64,000 bases of DNA from assembly GCA_932294295.1 (NCBI GenBank), contig OW028574.1, forward strand, positions 26,358,145 through 26,422,144, given 5' to 3'. This stretch comes from Alitta virens. Lineage: Eukaryota > Annelida > Polychaeta > Phyllodocida > Nereididae. Below, piece after piece: positions 39,328 to 51,773 of this stretch (positions are counted from its first letter, which is position 1; every line of letters begins with the position of its first letter). The notes below the pieces were generated by a model. The model made no database searches. It was not told the origin of the DNA and saw only the letters and a list, made by a program, of their open reading frames with translations. The translations under genes were made by a program, and so were the position numbers.

Positions 39328-40484
39328 AATGTTGTTAACTGTTAATGTTGTTAACTGTTAATGTTGTTAACTGTTAATGTTGTTAACTGTTAATATTGTA
39401 AACTGTTAATGTTGTTAACTGTTAATGTTGTTAACTGTTAATGCTGTTAACTGTTAATGCTGTTAACTGTTAATGTTGCCAGCTTAATGTTGTTGCCAGC
39501 TTAATGTTGTTGACAGCTTAATGTTGACAGCCTAATGTTGTTGACGGTTAATTTTGACAACTTAATTTTGACAACTTAATGTTGACAGCTCAATGTTGAC
39601 AGCTTAATGTTGTTGACAGCTTAATGTTGTTGATAGCTTATTGTTGTTGATAGCTTAATGTTGACAGCTTAATGTTGACAGCTTATTGTTGACAGCTTAA
39701 TGTTGACAGCTTATTGTTGACAGCTTAATGTTGACAGCTTAGTGTTGACAGCCTAATGTTGACAGCCTAATGTTGACAGCTTAATGTTGACAGCTTAATG
39801 TTGACAGCCTAATGTTGACAGCTTAATGCTGACAGCTTAATGTTGACAGCCTATTGTTGACAGCTTAATGTTGTTGAAAGCTTAATGTTGACAGCTTAAT
39901 GTTGACAGCTTAATGTTGACAGCTTAATGTTGTTAACTGTTAATGTTGTTAACTGTTAATGTTGTTAACTGTTAATGTTGTTAACTGTTAATGTTGTAAA
40001 CTGTTAATGTTGTTAACTGTTAATGTTGTTAACTGTTAATGCTGTTAACTGTTAATGCTGTTAACTGTTAATGTTGCCAGCTTAATGTTGTTGCCAGCTT
40101 AATGTTGTTGCCAGCTTAATGTTGTTGACAGCTTAATGTTGACAGCCTAATGTTGTTGACGGTTAATTTTGACAACTTAATTTTCACAACTTAATGTTGA
40201 CAGCTCAATGTTGACAGCTTAATGTTGTTGACAGCTTAATGTTGTTGATAGCTTAATGTTGTTGATAGCTTAATGTTGACAGCTTAATGTTGACAGCTTA
40301 ATGTTGTTGACAGCTTAATGTTGACAGCTTAATGTTGACAGCTTAATGTTGACAGCTTAATGTTGACAGCTTAATGTTGACAGCTTAATGTTGACAGCTT
40401 AATGTTGACAGCTTAATGTTGACAGCTTATTGTTGACAGCTTATTGTTGACAGCTTAATGTTGACAGCTTAATGTTGACAGCTT
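39328..40484 (+). repeat. Two P modules (9 + 9 units), duplicate C
   Basis: Arrays 39328-39471 and 39926-40069, both with the terminal GCTG pair; in the first the GTAAAC unit is AATATT-type. CGG at 39544 (GAC third block) and 40159 (CAC third block); the second P has two TTGCCAGC 17-mers. GATAGCTTATTG near 39635. AAGCTT at 39878. Counterpart 44703-45831 at offset 5375. Confidence 0.93.
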
Positions 40485-41608
40485 AATGTTGTTAACTGTT
40501 AATGTTGTTAACTGTTAATGTTGTTAACAGTTAATGTTGTTAACTGTTAATGTTGTTAACTGTTAATATTGTAAACTGTTAATGTTGTTAACTGTTAATG
40601 TTGTTAACTGTTAATGTTGTTAACTGTTAATGTTGTTAACTGTTAATGTTGCCAGCTTAATGTTGTTGCCAGCTTAATGTTGTTGACAGCTCAATGTTGA
40701 CAGCTTAATGTTGTTGACAGCTTAATGTTGTTGATAGCTTAATGTTGTTGATAGCTTAATGTTGACAGCTTAATGTTGTTAACTGTTAATGTTGTTAACT
40801 GTTAATGTTGTTAACTGTTAATATTGTAAACTGTTAATGTTGTTAACTGTTAATGTTGTTAACTGTTAATGTTGTTAACTGTTAATGTTGTTAACTGTTA
40901 ATGTTGCCAGCTTAATGTTGTTACCAGCTTAATGTTGTTGACAGCTTAATGTTGACATCCTAATGTTGTTGACGGTTAATTTTGACAACTTAATTTTCAC
41001 AACTTAATGTTGACAGCTTAATGTTGACAGCTTAATGTTGTTGACAGCTTAATGTTGTTGATAGCTTAATGTTGTTGATAGCTTAATGTTGACAGCTTAA
41101 TGTTGACAGCTTAATGTTGACAGCTTAATGTTGTTGACAGCTTAATGTTGACAGCTTAATGTTGACAGCTTAATGTTGACAGCTTAATGTTGACAGCTTA
41201 TTGTTGACAGCTTAATGTTGACAGCTTAATGTTGACAGCTTAATGTTGACAGCCTAATGTTGACAGCCTAAGGTTGACAGCTTAATGTTGACAGCTTAAT
41301 GTTGACAGCTTAATGTTGACAACTTATTGTTGACAGCTTAATGTTGACAGCTTAATGTTGACAGCCTAATGTTGACAGGCTAATGTTGACAGCTTAATGT
41401 TGACAGCTTAATGTTGACAGCTTATTGTTGACAGCTTATTGTTGACAGCTTAATGTTGACAGCTTAGTGTTGACAGCCTAATGTTGACAGCCTAATGTTG
41501 ACAGCTTAATGTTGACAGCTTAATGTTGACAGCTTAATGTTGACAGCTTAATGTTGACAGCCTATTGTTGACAGCTTAATGTTGTTGAAAGCTTAATGTT
41601 GACAGCTT
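40485..41608 (+). repeat. Q + R modules, end of duplicate C
   Basis: Q: a 10-unit array at 40485-40644; the third unit reads AACAGTT instead of AACTGTT and the sixth is AATATT. R: an 8-unit array at 40772-40899, TTACCAGC, CATCCT near 40952, CGG at 40972. The tail has AAGGTTGAC and AAGCTT at 41589. The next module starts a fresh copy of 36308 onward. Confidence 0.93.
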
Positions 41609-42968
41609 AATGTTGTTAACTGTTAATGTTGTTAACTGTTAATGTTGTTAACTGTTAATGTTGTTAACTGTTAATGTTGTAAACTGTTAATGTTGTTAAC
41701 TGTTAATGTTGTTAACTGTTAATGTTGTTAACTGTTAATGTTGTTAACTGTTAATGTTGTAAACTGTTAATGTTGTAAACTGTTAATGTTGTTAACTGTT
41801 AATGTTGTTAACTGTTAATGTTGTTAACTGTTAATGTTGTTAACTGTTAATGTTGTTAACTGTTAATGTTGTAAACTGTTAATGTTGTAAACTGTTAATG
41901 TTGTTAACTGTTAATGTTGTTAACTGTTAATGTTGTTAACTGTTAATGTTGCCAGCTTAATGTTGTTGCCAGCTTAATGTTGTTGACAGCTTAATGTTGA
42001 CAGCCTAATGTTGTTGACGGTTAATTTTGACAACTTAATTTTCACAACTTAATGTTGACAGCTCAATGTTGACAGCTTAATGTTGTTGACAGCTTAATGT
42101 TGTTGATAGCTTAATGTTGTTGATAGCTTAATGTTGACAGCTTAATGTTGACAGCTTAATGTTGACAGCTTAATGTTGTTGACAGCTTAATGTTGACAGC
42201 ATAATGTTGACAGCTTAATGTTGACAGCTTAATGTTGACAGCTTAATGTTGACAGCTTATTGTTGACAGCTTATTGTTGACAGCTTAATGTTGACAGCTT
42301 AATGTTGACAGCTTAATGTTGTTAACTGTTAATGTTGTTAACTGTTAATGTTGTTAACTGTTAATGTTGCTAACTGTTAATGTTGTAAACTGTTAATGTT
42401 GTTAACTGTTAATGTTGTTAACTGTTAATGTTGTTAACTGTTAATGTTGTTAACTGTTAATGTTGCCAGCTTAATGTTGTTGCCAGCTTAATGTTGTTGA
42501 CAGCTTAATGTTGACAGCCTAATGTTGTTGACGGTTAATTTTGACAACTTAATTTTCACAACTTAATGTTGACAGCTCAATGTTGACAGCTTAATGTTGT
42601 TGACAGCTTAATGTTGTTGATAGCTTAATGTTGTTGATCGCTTAATGTTGACAGCTTAATGTTGACAGCTTAATGTTGTTGACAGCTTAATGTTGACAGC
42701 TTAATGTTGACAGCTTAATGTTGACAGCTTAATGTTGACAGCTTAATGTTGACAGCTTAATGTTGACAGCTTAATGTTGACAGCTTATTGTTGACAGCTT
42801 ATTGTTGACAGCTTAATGTTGACAGCTTAATGTTGACAGCCTAATGTTGACAGCCTAAAGTTGACAGCTTAATGTTGACAGGCTAATGTTGACAGCTTAA
42901 TGTTGACAGCTTAATGTTGACAGCTTAATGTTGACAGCTTAATGTTGACAGCTTAATGTTGACAGCTT
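41609..42968 (+). repeat. Two P modules (21 + 9 units); start of duplicate D
   Basis: Array 41609-41944 is the longest 16-mer run in the window (21 units, 336 bp). It has one early GTAAAC unit and two GTAAAC doublets, as if a block of units had been added to the 19-unit type. CGG 42017. Array 42315-42458 has GCTAAC + GTAAAC; CGG 42531. A private GATCGC lies near 42637. Confidence 0.93.
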
Positions 42969-43620
42969 AATGTTGTTAACTGTTAATGTTGTTAACTGTT
43001 AATGTTGTAAACTGTTAATGTTGCCAGCTTATTGTTGTTGACAGCTTAATGTTGTTGATAGCTTAATGTTGACAGCTTAATGTTGACAGCTTAATGTTGT
43101 TGACAGCCTAATTTTGTTGACAGCTTAATGTTGACAACTTAATGTTGACAGCTTAATGTTGACAGCTTAATGTTGACAGCTTAATGTTGACAGCTTAATG
43201 TTGACAGCTTAATGTTGACAGCTTAATGTTGACAGCTTAATGTTGTTAACTGTTAATGTTGTAAACTGCTAATGTTGCCAGCTTATTGTTGTTGACAGCT
43301 TAATGTTGTTGATAGCTTAATGTTGACAGCTTAATGTTGTTGACAGCTTAATTTTGTTGACAGCTTAATGTTGACAGCTTAATGTTGACAGCTTAATGTT
43401 GACAGCTTAATGTTGACAGCTTAATGTTGACAGCTTAATGTTGACAGCTTAATGTTGACAGCTTAATGTTGACAGCCTAATGTTGACAGCTAAATGTTGA
43501 CAGCTAAATGTTGACAGCTTAATGTTGACAGCTTAATGTTGACAGCTTTATGTTGACAGCTTTATGTTGACAGCTTAATGTTGACAGCTTAATGTTGACA
43601 GCATAATGTTGACAGCCTAA
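42969..43620 (+). repeat. S module (3 + 2 units), duplicate D
   Basis: Short arrays at 42969-43016 and 43239-43270 (ending ACTGCT), same followers and tail markers as 37608-38250, including two AGCTAAATG and two GCTTTATG units. Confidence 0.93.
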
Positions 43621-44702
43621 AGTTGACAGCCTAATGTTGACAGCTTAATGTTGTTGACGGTTAATTTTGACAGCTTAATGTTGTTGACAGCTTAATGTTG
43701 TTGCCAGCTTAATGTAGTTGACAGCTTAATGTTGACAGCCTAATATTGTTGACAGTTACTTTTGACAGCTTAATGTTGTTGACAGCTTAATGTTGTTGAC
43801 AGCTTAATGTTGACAGCTTAATGTTGACAGCTTAATGTTGACAGCTTAATGTTGACAGCTTGATGTTGACAGCCTAAAGTTGACAGCCTAATGTTGACAG
43901 CTTAATGTTGTTGACGGTTAATTTTGACAGCTTAATGTTGTTGACAGCTTAATGTTGTTGCCAGCTTAATGTTGTTGACAGCTTAATGTTGACAGCCTAA
44001 TATTGTTGACAGTTAATTTTGACAGCTTAATGTTGTTGACAGCTTAATGTTGTTGACAGCTTAATGTTGTTGACAGCTTAATGTTGACAGCTTAATGTTG
44101 ACAGCTTAATGTTGACAGCTTAATGTTGACAGCTTAATGTTGACAGCTTAATGTTGACAACTTAATGTTGACAGCTTAATGTTGACAGCTTAATGTTGAC
44201 AGCTTAATGTTGACAGCTTAATGTTGACAGCTTAATGGTGACAGCTTAATGTTGTTGATAGCTTAATGTTGTTGATAGCTTAATGTTGACAGCATAATGT
44301 TGTTGACAGCTTAATGTTGTTGATAGCTTAATGTTGTTGATAGCTTAATGTTGACAGCTTAATGTTGACAGCTTAATGTTGTTGACAGCTTAATGTTGAC
44401 AGCTTAATGTTGACAGCTTAATGTTGACAGCTTAATGTTGACAGCTTAATGTTGACAGCTTAATGTTGACAGCTTAATGTTGACTGCTTATTGTTGACAG
44501 CTTAATGTTGACAGCTTAGTGTTGACAGCCTAATGTTGACAGCCTAATGTTGACAGCTTAATGTTGACAGCTTAATGTTGACAGCTTAATGTTGACAGCT
44601 TAATGCTGACAGCTTAATGTTGACAGCCTATTGTTGACAGCTTAATGTTGTTGAAAGCTTAATGTTGACAGCTTAATGTTGACAGCTTAATGTTGACAGC
44701 TT
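43621..44702 (+). repeat. V module, duplicate D
   Basis: Variant CGG clusters at 43657 and 43914; AATATTGTTGACAGTT at 43742 and 43999 (spacing 257). Private point variants: GTAGTTGAC near 43714 and GACTGCTT near 44482. One GGTGAC near 44236. AAGCTT at 44655. Confidence 0.93.
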
Positions 44703-45831
44703 AATGTTGTTAACTGTTAATGTTGTTAACTGTTAATGTTGTTAACTGTTAATGTTGTTAACTGTTAATATTGTAAACTGTTAATGTTGTTAACTGTTAA
44801 TGTTGTTAACTGTTAATGCTGTTAACTGTTAATGCTGTTAACTGTTAATGTTGCCAGCTTAATGTTGTTGCCAGCTTAATGTTGTTGACAGCTTAATGTT
44901 GACAGCCTAATGTTGTTGACGGTTAATTTTGACAACTTAATTTTGACAACTTAATGTTGACAGCTCAATGTTGACAGCTTAATGTTGTTGACAGCTTAAT
45001 GTTGTTGATAGCTTATTGTTGTTGATAGCTTAATGTTGACAGCTTAATGTTGACAGCTTATTGTTGACAGCTTAATGTTGACAGCTTATTGTTGACAGCT
45101 TAATGTTGACAGCTTAGTGTTGACAGCCTAATGTTGACAGCCTAATGTTGACAGCTTAATGTTGACAGCTTAATGTTGACAGCTTAATGTTGACAGCTTA
45201 ATGCTGACAGCTTAATGTTGACAGCCTATTGTTGACAGCTTAATGTTGTTGAAAGCTTAATGTTGACAGCTTAATGTTGACAGCTTAATGTTGACAGCTT
45301 AATGTTGTTAACTGTTAATGTTGTTAACTGTTAATGTTGTTAACTGTTAATGTTGTTAACTGTTAATGTTGTAAACTGTTAATGTTGTTAACTGTTAATG
45401 TTGTTAACTGTTAATGCTGTTAACTGTTAATGCTGTTAACTGTTAATGTTGCCAGCTTAATGTTGTTGCCAGCTTAATGTTGTTGCCAGCTTAATGTTGT
45501 TGACAGCTTAATGTTGACAGCCTAATGTTGTTGACGGTTAATTTTGACAACTTAATTTTCACAACTTAATGTTGACAGCTCAATGTTGACAGCTTAATGT
45601 TGTTGACAGCTTAATGTTGTTGATAGCTTAATGTTGTTGATAGCTTAATGTTGACAGCTTAATGTTGACAGCTTAATGTTGTTGACAGCTTAATGTTGAC
45701 AGCTTAATGTTGACAGCTTAATGTTGACAGCTTAATGTTGACAGCTTAATGTTGACAGCTTAATGTTGACAGCTTATTGTTGACAGCTTATTGTTGACAG
45801 CTTAATGTTGACAGCTTAATGTTGACAGCTT
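44703..45831 (+). repeat. Two P modules (9 + 9 units), duplicate D
   Basis: Arrays 44703-44846 and 45301-45444 with terminal GCTG pairs; CGG at 44919 (GAC third block) and 45534 (CAC third block, two TTGCCAGC 17-mers). GATAGCTTATTG near 45010, shared with duplicate C, supports a recent common copy. AAGCTT at 45253. Confidence 0.93.
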
Positions 45832-46955
45832 AATGTTGTTAACTGTTAATGTTGTTAACTGTTAATGTTGTTAACAGTTAATGTTGTTAACTGTTAATGT
45901 TGTTAACTGTTAATATTGTAAACTGTTAATGTTGTTAACTGTTAATGTTGTTAACTGTTAATGTTGTTAACTGTTAATGTTGTTAACTGTTAATGTTGCC
46001 AGCTTAATGTTGTTGCCAGCTTAATGTTGTTGACAGCTCAATGTTGACAGCTTAATGTTGTTGACAGCTTAATGTTGTTGATAGCTTAATGTTGCTGATA
46101 GCTTAATGTTGACAGCTTAATGTTGTTAACTGTTAATGTTGTTAACTGTTAATGTTGTTAACTGTTAATATTGTAAACTGTTAATGTTGTTAACTGTTAA
46201 TGTTGTTAACTGTTAATGTTGTTAACTGTTAATGTTGTTAACTGTTAATGTTGCCAGCTTAATGTTGTTACCAGCTTAATGTTGTTGACAGCTTAATGTT
46301 GACATCCTAATGTTGTTGACGGTTAATTTTGACAACTTAATTTTCACAACTTAATGTTGACAGCTTAATGTTGACAGCTTAATGTTGTTGACAGCTTAAT
46401 GTTGTTGATAGCTTAATGTTGTTGATAGCTTAATGTTGACAGCTTAATGTTGACAGCTTAATGTTGACAGCTTAATGTTGTTGACAGCTTAATGTTGACA
46501 GCTTAATGTTGACAGCTTAATGTTGACAGCTTAATGTTGACAGCTTATTGTTGACAGCTTAATGTTGACAGCTTAATGTTGACAGCTTAATGTTGACAGC
46601 CTAATGTTGACAGCCTAAGGTTGACAGCTTAATGTTGACAGCTTAATGTTGACAGCTTAATGTTGACAACTTATTGTTGACAGCTTAATGTTGACAGCTT
46701 AATGTTGACAGCCTAATGTTGACAGGCTAATGTTGACAGCTTAATGTTGACAGCTTAATGTTGACAGCTTATTGTTGACAGCTTATTGTTGACAGCTTAA
46801 TGTTGACAGCTTAGTGTTGACAGCCTAATGTTGACAGCCTAATGTTGACAGCTTAATGTTGACAGCTTAATGTTGACAGCTTAATGTTGACAGCTTAATG
46901 TTGACAGCCTATTGTTGACAGCTTAATGTTGTTGAAAGCTTAATGTTGACAGCTT
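45832..46955 (+). repeat. Q + R modules, end of duplicate D
   Basis: Q: a 10-unit array at 45832-45991 with the AACAGTT third unit and AATATT sixth. A private GCTGATAGC lies near 46094. R: an 8-unit array at 46119-46246, CATCCT near 46299, CGG 46319. AAGCTT at 46936. Confidence 0.93.
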
Positions 46956-47927
46956 AATGTTGTTAACTGTTAATGTTGTTAACTGTTAATGTTGTTAACT
47001 GTTAATGTTGTTAACTGTTAATGTTGTAAACTGTTAATGTTGTAAACTGTTAATGTTGTTAACTGTTAATGTTGTTAACTGTTAATGTTGTTAACTGTTA
47101 ATGTTGTTAACTGTTAATGTTGTTAACTGTTAATGTTGTAAACTGTTAATGTTGTTAACTGTTAATGTTGTTAACTGTTAATGCTGTTAACTGTTAATGC
47201 TGTTAACTGTTAATGTTGCCAGCTTAATGTTGTTGCCAGCTTAATGTTGTTTGACAGCTTAATGTTGACAGCCTAATGTTGTTGACGGTTAATTTTGACA
47301 ACTTAATTTTCACAACTTAATGTTGACAGCTCAATGTTGACAGCTTAATGTTGTTGACAGCTTAATGTTGTTGATAGCTTAATGTTGTTGATAGCTTAAT
47401 GTTGACAGCTTAATGTTGACAGCTTAATGTTGTTGACAGCTTAATGTTGACAGCTTAATGTTGACAGCTTAATGTTGACAGCTTAATGTTGACAGCTTAA
47501 TGTTGACAGCTTAATGTTGACAGCTTAATGTTGACAGCTTAATGTTGTTGCCAGCTTAATGTTGTTGCCAGCTTAATGTTGTTGACAGCTTAATGTTGAC
47601 AGCCTAATGTTGTTGACGGTTAATTTTGACAACTTAATTTTCACAACTTAATGTTGACAGCTCAATGTTGACAGCTTAATGTTGTTGACAGCTTAATGTT
47701 GTTGATAGCTTAATGTTGTTGATAGCTTAATGTTGACAGCTTAATGTTGACAGCTTAATGTTGTTGACAGCTTAATGTTGACAGCTTAATGTTGACAGCT
47801 TAATGTTGACAGCTTAATGTTGACAGCTTAATGTTGACAGCTTAATGTTGACAGCTTAATGTTGACAGCTTATTGTTGACAGCTTATTGTTGACAGCTTA
47901 ATGTTGACAGCTTAATGTTGACAGCTT
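46956..47927 (+). repeat. P module (16 units) plus a P module without its array
   Basis: Array 46956-47211 (16 units) carries a GTAAAC doublet, a later GTAAAC and the terminal GCTG pair. A GTTGTTTGAC variant (extra T) follows the CCAGC units, and CGG is at 47285. At 47541 a second P begins directly with TTGCCAGC 17-mers after a 14-mer, lacking the 16-mer array and the CCAGC 14-mer; its CGG is at 47616. Confidence 0.92.
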
Positions 47928-49165
47928 AATGTTGTTAACTGTTAATGTTGTTAACTGTTAACGTTGTTAACAGTTAATGTTGTTAACTGTTAATGTTGTT
48001 AACTGTTAATATTGTAAACTGTTAATGTTGTTAACTGTTAATGTTGTTAACTGTTAATGTTGTTAACTGTTAATGTTGTTAACTGTTAATGTTGCCAGCT
48101 TAATGTTGTTGCCAGCTTAATGTTGTTGACAGCTCAATGTTGACAGCTTAATGTTGTTGACAGCTTAATGTTGTTGATAGCTTAATGTTGTTGATAGCTT
48201 AATGTTGACAGCTTAATGTTGTTAACTGTTAATGTTGTTAACTGTTAATGTTGTTAACTGTTAATATTGTAAACTGTTAATGTTGTTAACTGTTAATGTT
48301 GTTAACTGTTAATGTTGTTAACTGTTAATGTTGTTAACTGTTAATGTTGTTAACTGTTAATGTTGCCAGCTTAATGTTGTTACCAGCTTAATGTTGTTGA
48401 CAGCTTAATGTTGACATCCTAATGTTGTTGACGGTTAATTTTGACAACTTAATTTTCACAACTTAATGTTGACAGCTTAATGTTGTTGACAGCTTAATGT
48501 TGTTGATAGCTTAATGTTGTTGATAGCTTAATGTTGACAGCTTAATGTTGACAGCTTAATGTTGACAGCTTAATGTTGTTGACAGCTTAATGTTGACAGC
48601 TTAATGTTGACAGCTTAATGTTGACAGCTTAATGTTGACAGCTTAATGTTGACAGCTTAATGTTGACAGCTTAATGTTGACAGCTTAATGTTGACAGCCT
48701 AAGGTTGACAGCTTAATGTTGACAGCTTAATGTTGACAGCTTAATGTTGACAACTTATTGTTGACAGCTTAATGTTGACAGCTTAATGTTGACAGCCTAA
48801 TGTTGACAGGCTAATGTTGACAGCTTAATGTTGACAGCTTAATGTTGACAGCTTATTGTTGACAGCTTATTGTTGACAGCTTAATGTTGACAGCTTAGTG
48901 TTGACAGCCTAATGTTGACAGCCTAATGTTGACAGCTTAATGTTGACAGCTTAATGTTGACAACTTATTGTTGACAGCTTAATGTTGACAGCTTAATGTT
49001 GACAGCCTAATGTTGACAGGCTAATGTTGACAGCTTAATGTTGACAGCTTAATGTTGACAGCTTATTGTTGACAGCTTATTGTTGACAGCTTAATGTTGA
49101 CAGCTTAATGTTGACAGCCTATTGTTGACAGCTTAATGTTGTTGAAAGCTTAATGTTGACAGCTT
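47928..49165 (+). repeat. Q + R modules with internally repeated tail
   Basis: Q: a 10-unit array at 47928-48087 with AACAGTT third unit (also a private TTAACG start) and AATATT sixth. R: a 9-unit array at 48215-48358, CATCCT at 48411, CGG 48431. The tail contains the GACAACTTATTG - GACAGGCT - ATTG-ATTG series twice (about 48750-48870 and 48960-49090), a tandem duplication of about 210 bp. AAGCTT at 49146. Confidence 0.92.
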
Positions 49166-49596
49166 AATGTTGTTAACTGTTAATGTTGTTAACTGTTAAT
49201 GTTGTTAACTGTTAATGTTGTTAACTGTTAATGTTGTAAACTGTTAATGTTGTTAACTGTTAATGTTGTTAACTGTTAATGTTGTTAACTGTTAATGTTG
49301 TTACCTGTTAATGTTGTTAACTGTTAATGTTGTAAACTGTTAATGTTGACAGCTTAATGTTGACAGCCTAATGTTGACAGGCTAATGTTGACAGCTTAAT
49401 GTTGACAGCTTAATGTTGACAGCTTATTGTTGACAGCTTATTGTTGACAGCTTAATGTTGACAGCTTAGTGTTGACAGCCTAATGTTGACAGCCTAATGT
49501 TGACAGCTTAATGTTGACAGCTTAATGTTGACAGCTTAATGTTGACAGCCTATTGTTGACAGCTTAATGTTGTTGAAAGCTTAATGTTGACAGCTT
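49166..49596 (+). repeat. Truncated 16-mer array joined directly to a tail
   Basis: An 11-unit array at 49166-49341 (with a TTACCTG unit near 49301) is followed at 49342 by AATGTTGACAGCTT instead of the CCAGC 14-mer that ends the other arrays. There is no TTGCCAGC, no CGG cluster; the sequence passes straight into a GACAGGCT tail, with AAGCTT at 49577, before the next array. This looks like a deletion or exchange breakpoint. Confidence 0.9.
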
Positions 49597-50521
49597 AATG
49601 TTGTTAACTGTTAATGTTGTTAACTGTTAATGTTGTTAACTGTTAATGTTGTTAACTGTTAATGTTGTAAACTGTTAATGTTGTTAACTGTTAATGTTGT
49701 TAACTGTTAATGTTGTTAACTGTTAATGTTGTTAACTGTCAATGTTGTTAACTGTTAATGTTGTAAACTGTTAATGTTGTTAACTGTTAATGTTGTTAAC
49801 TGTTAATGCTGTTAACTGTTAATGCTGTTAACTGTTAATGTTGCCAGCTTAATGTTGTTGCCAGCTTAATGTTGTTTGACAGCTTAATGTTGACAGCCTA
49901 ATGTTGTTGACGGTTAATTTTGACAACTTAATTTTCACAACTTAATGTTGACAGCTCAATGTTGACAGCTTAATGTTGTTGACAGCTTAATGTTGTTGAT
50001 AGCTTAATGTTGTTGATAGCTTAATGTTGACAGCTTAATGTTGACAGCTTAATGTTGTTGACAGCTTAATGTTGACAGCTTAATGTTGACAGCTTAATGT
50101 TGACAGCTTAATGTTGACAGCTTAATGTTGACAGCTTAATGTTGACAGCTTAATGTTGTTGCCAGCTTAATGTTGTTGCCAGCTTAATGTTGTTGACAGC
50201 TTAATGTTGACAGCCTAATGTTGTTGACGGTTAATTTTGACAACTTAATTTTCACAACTTAATGTTGACAGCTCAATGTTGACAGCTTAATGTTGTTGAT
50301 AGCTTAATGTTGTTGATAGCTTAATGTTGACAGCTTAATGTTGACAGCTTAATGTTGTTGACAGCTTAATGTTGACAGCTTAATGTTGACAGCTTAATGT
50401 TGACAGCTTAATGTTGACAGCTTAATGTTGACAGCTTAATGTTGACAGCTTAATGTTGACAGCTTATTGTTGACAGCTTATTGTTGACAGCTTAATGTTG
50501 ACAGCTTAATGTTGACAGCTT
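49597..50521 (+). repeat. P module (15 units) plus a P module without its array
   Basis: A 15-unit array at 49597-49836 with two separated GTAAAC units, terminal GCTG pair and one private ACTGTCAATG near 49737; GTTGTTTGAC variant, CGG at 49910. A second P without a 16-mer array starts at about 50152 with TTGCCAGC 17-mers and reaches CGG at 50227. Counterpart of 46956-47927 about 2.6 kb earlier. Confidence 0.92.
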
Positions 50522-51773
50522 AATGTTGTTAACTGTTAATGTTGTTAACTGTTAATGTTGTTAACAGTTAATGTTGTTAACTGTTAATGTTGTTAACTGT
50601 TAATATTGTAAACTGTTAATGTTGTTAACTGTTAATGTTGTTAACTGTTAATGTTGTTAACTGTTAATGTTGTTAACTGTTAATGTTGCCAGCTTAATGT
50701 TGTTGCCAGCTTAATGTTGTTGACAGCTCAATGTTGACAGCTTAATGTTGTTGACAGCTTAATGTTGTTGATAGCTTAATGTTGTTGATAGCTTAATGTT
50801 GACAGCTTAATGTTGTTAACTGTTAATGTTGTTAACTGTTAATGTTGTTAACTGTTAATATTGTAAACTGTTAATGTTGTTAACTGTTAATGTTGTTAAC
50901 TGTTAATGTTGTTAACTGTTAATGTTGTTAACTGTTAATGTTGTTAACTGTTAATGTTGCCAGCTTAATGTTGTTACCAGCTTAATGTTGTTGACAGCTT
51001 AATGTTGACATCCTAATGTTGTTGACGGTTAATTTTGACAACTTAATTTTCACAACTTAATGTTGACAGCTTAATGTTGTTGACAGCTTAATGTTGTTGA
51101 TAGCTTAATGTTGTTGATAGCTTAATGTTGACAGCTTAATGTTGACAGCTTAACGTTGACAGCTTAATGTTGTTGACAGCTTAATGTTGACAGCTTAATG
51201 TTGACAGCTTAATGTTGACAGCTTAATGTTGACAGCTTATTGTTGACAGCTTAATGTTGACAGCTTAATGTTGACAGCTTAATGTTGACAGCCTAATGTT
51301 GACAGCCTAAGGTTGACAGCTTAATGTTGACAGCTTAATGTTGACAGCTTAATGTTGACAACTTATTGTTGACAGCTTAATGTTGACAGCTTAATGTTGA
51401 CAGCCTAATGTTGACAGGCTAATGTTGACAGCTTAATGTTGACAGCTTAATGTTGACAGCTTATTGTTGACAGCTTATTGTTGACAGCTTAATGTTGACA
51501 GCTTAGTGTTGACAGCCTAATGTTGACAGCCTAATGTTGACAGCTTAATGTTGACAGCTTAATGTTGACAACTTATTGTTGACAGCTTAATGTTGACAGC
51601 TTAATGTTGACAGCCTAATGTTGACATACTAATGTTGACAGCTTAATGTTGACAGCTTAATGTTGACAGCTTATTGTTGACAGCTTATTGTTGACAGCTT
51701 AATGTTGACAGCTTAATGTTGACAGCCTATTGTTGACAGCTTAATGTTGTTGAAAGCTTAATGTTGACAGCTT
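50522..51773 (+). repeat. Q + R modules
   Basis: Q: a 10-unit array at 50522-50681 with AACAGTT third unit, AATATT sixth. R: a 9-unit array at 50809-50952, CATCCT near 51005, CGG 51025. Private variants: TTAACGTTGAC near 51151 and GACATACT near 51623, the latter in place of GACAGGCT. The doubled tail series is retained. AAGCTT at 51754. Confidence 0.92.
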
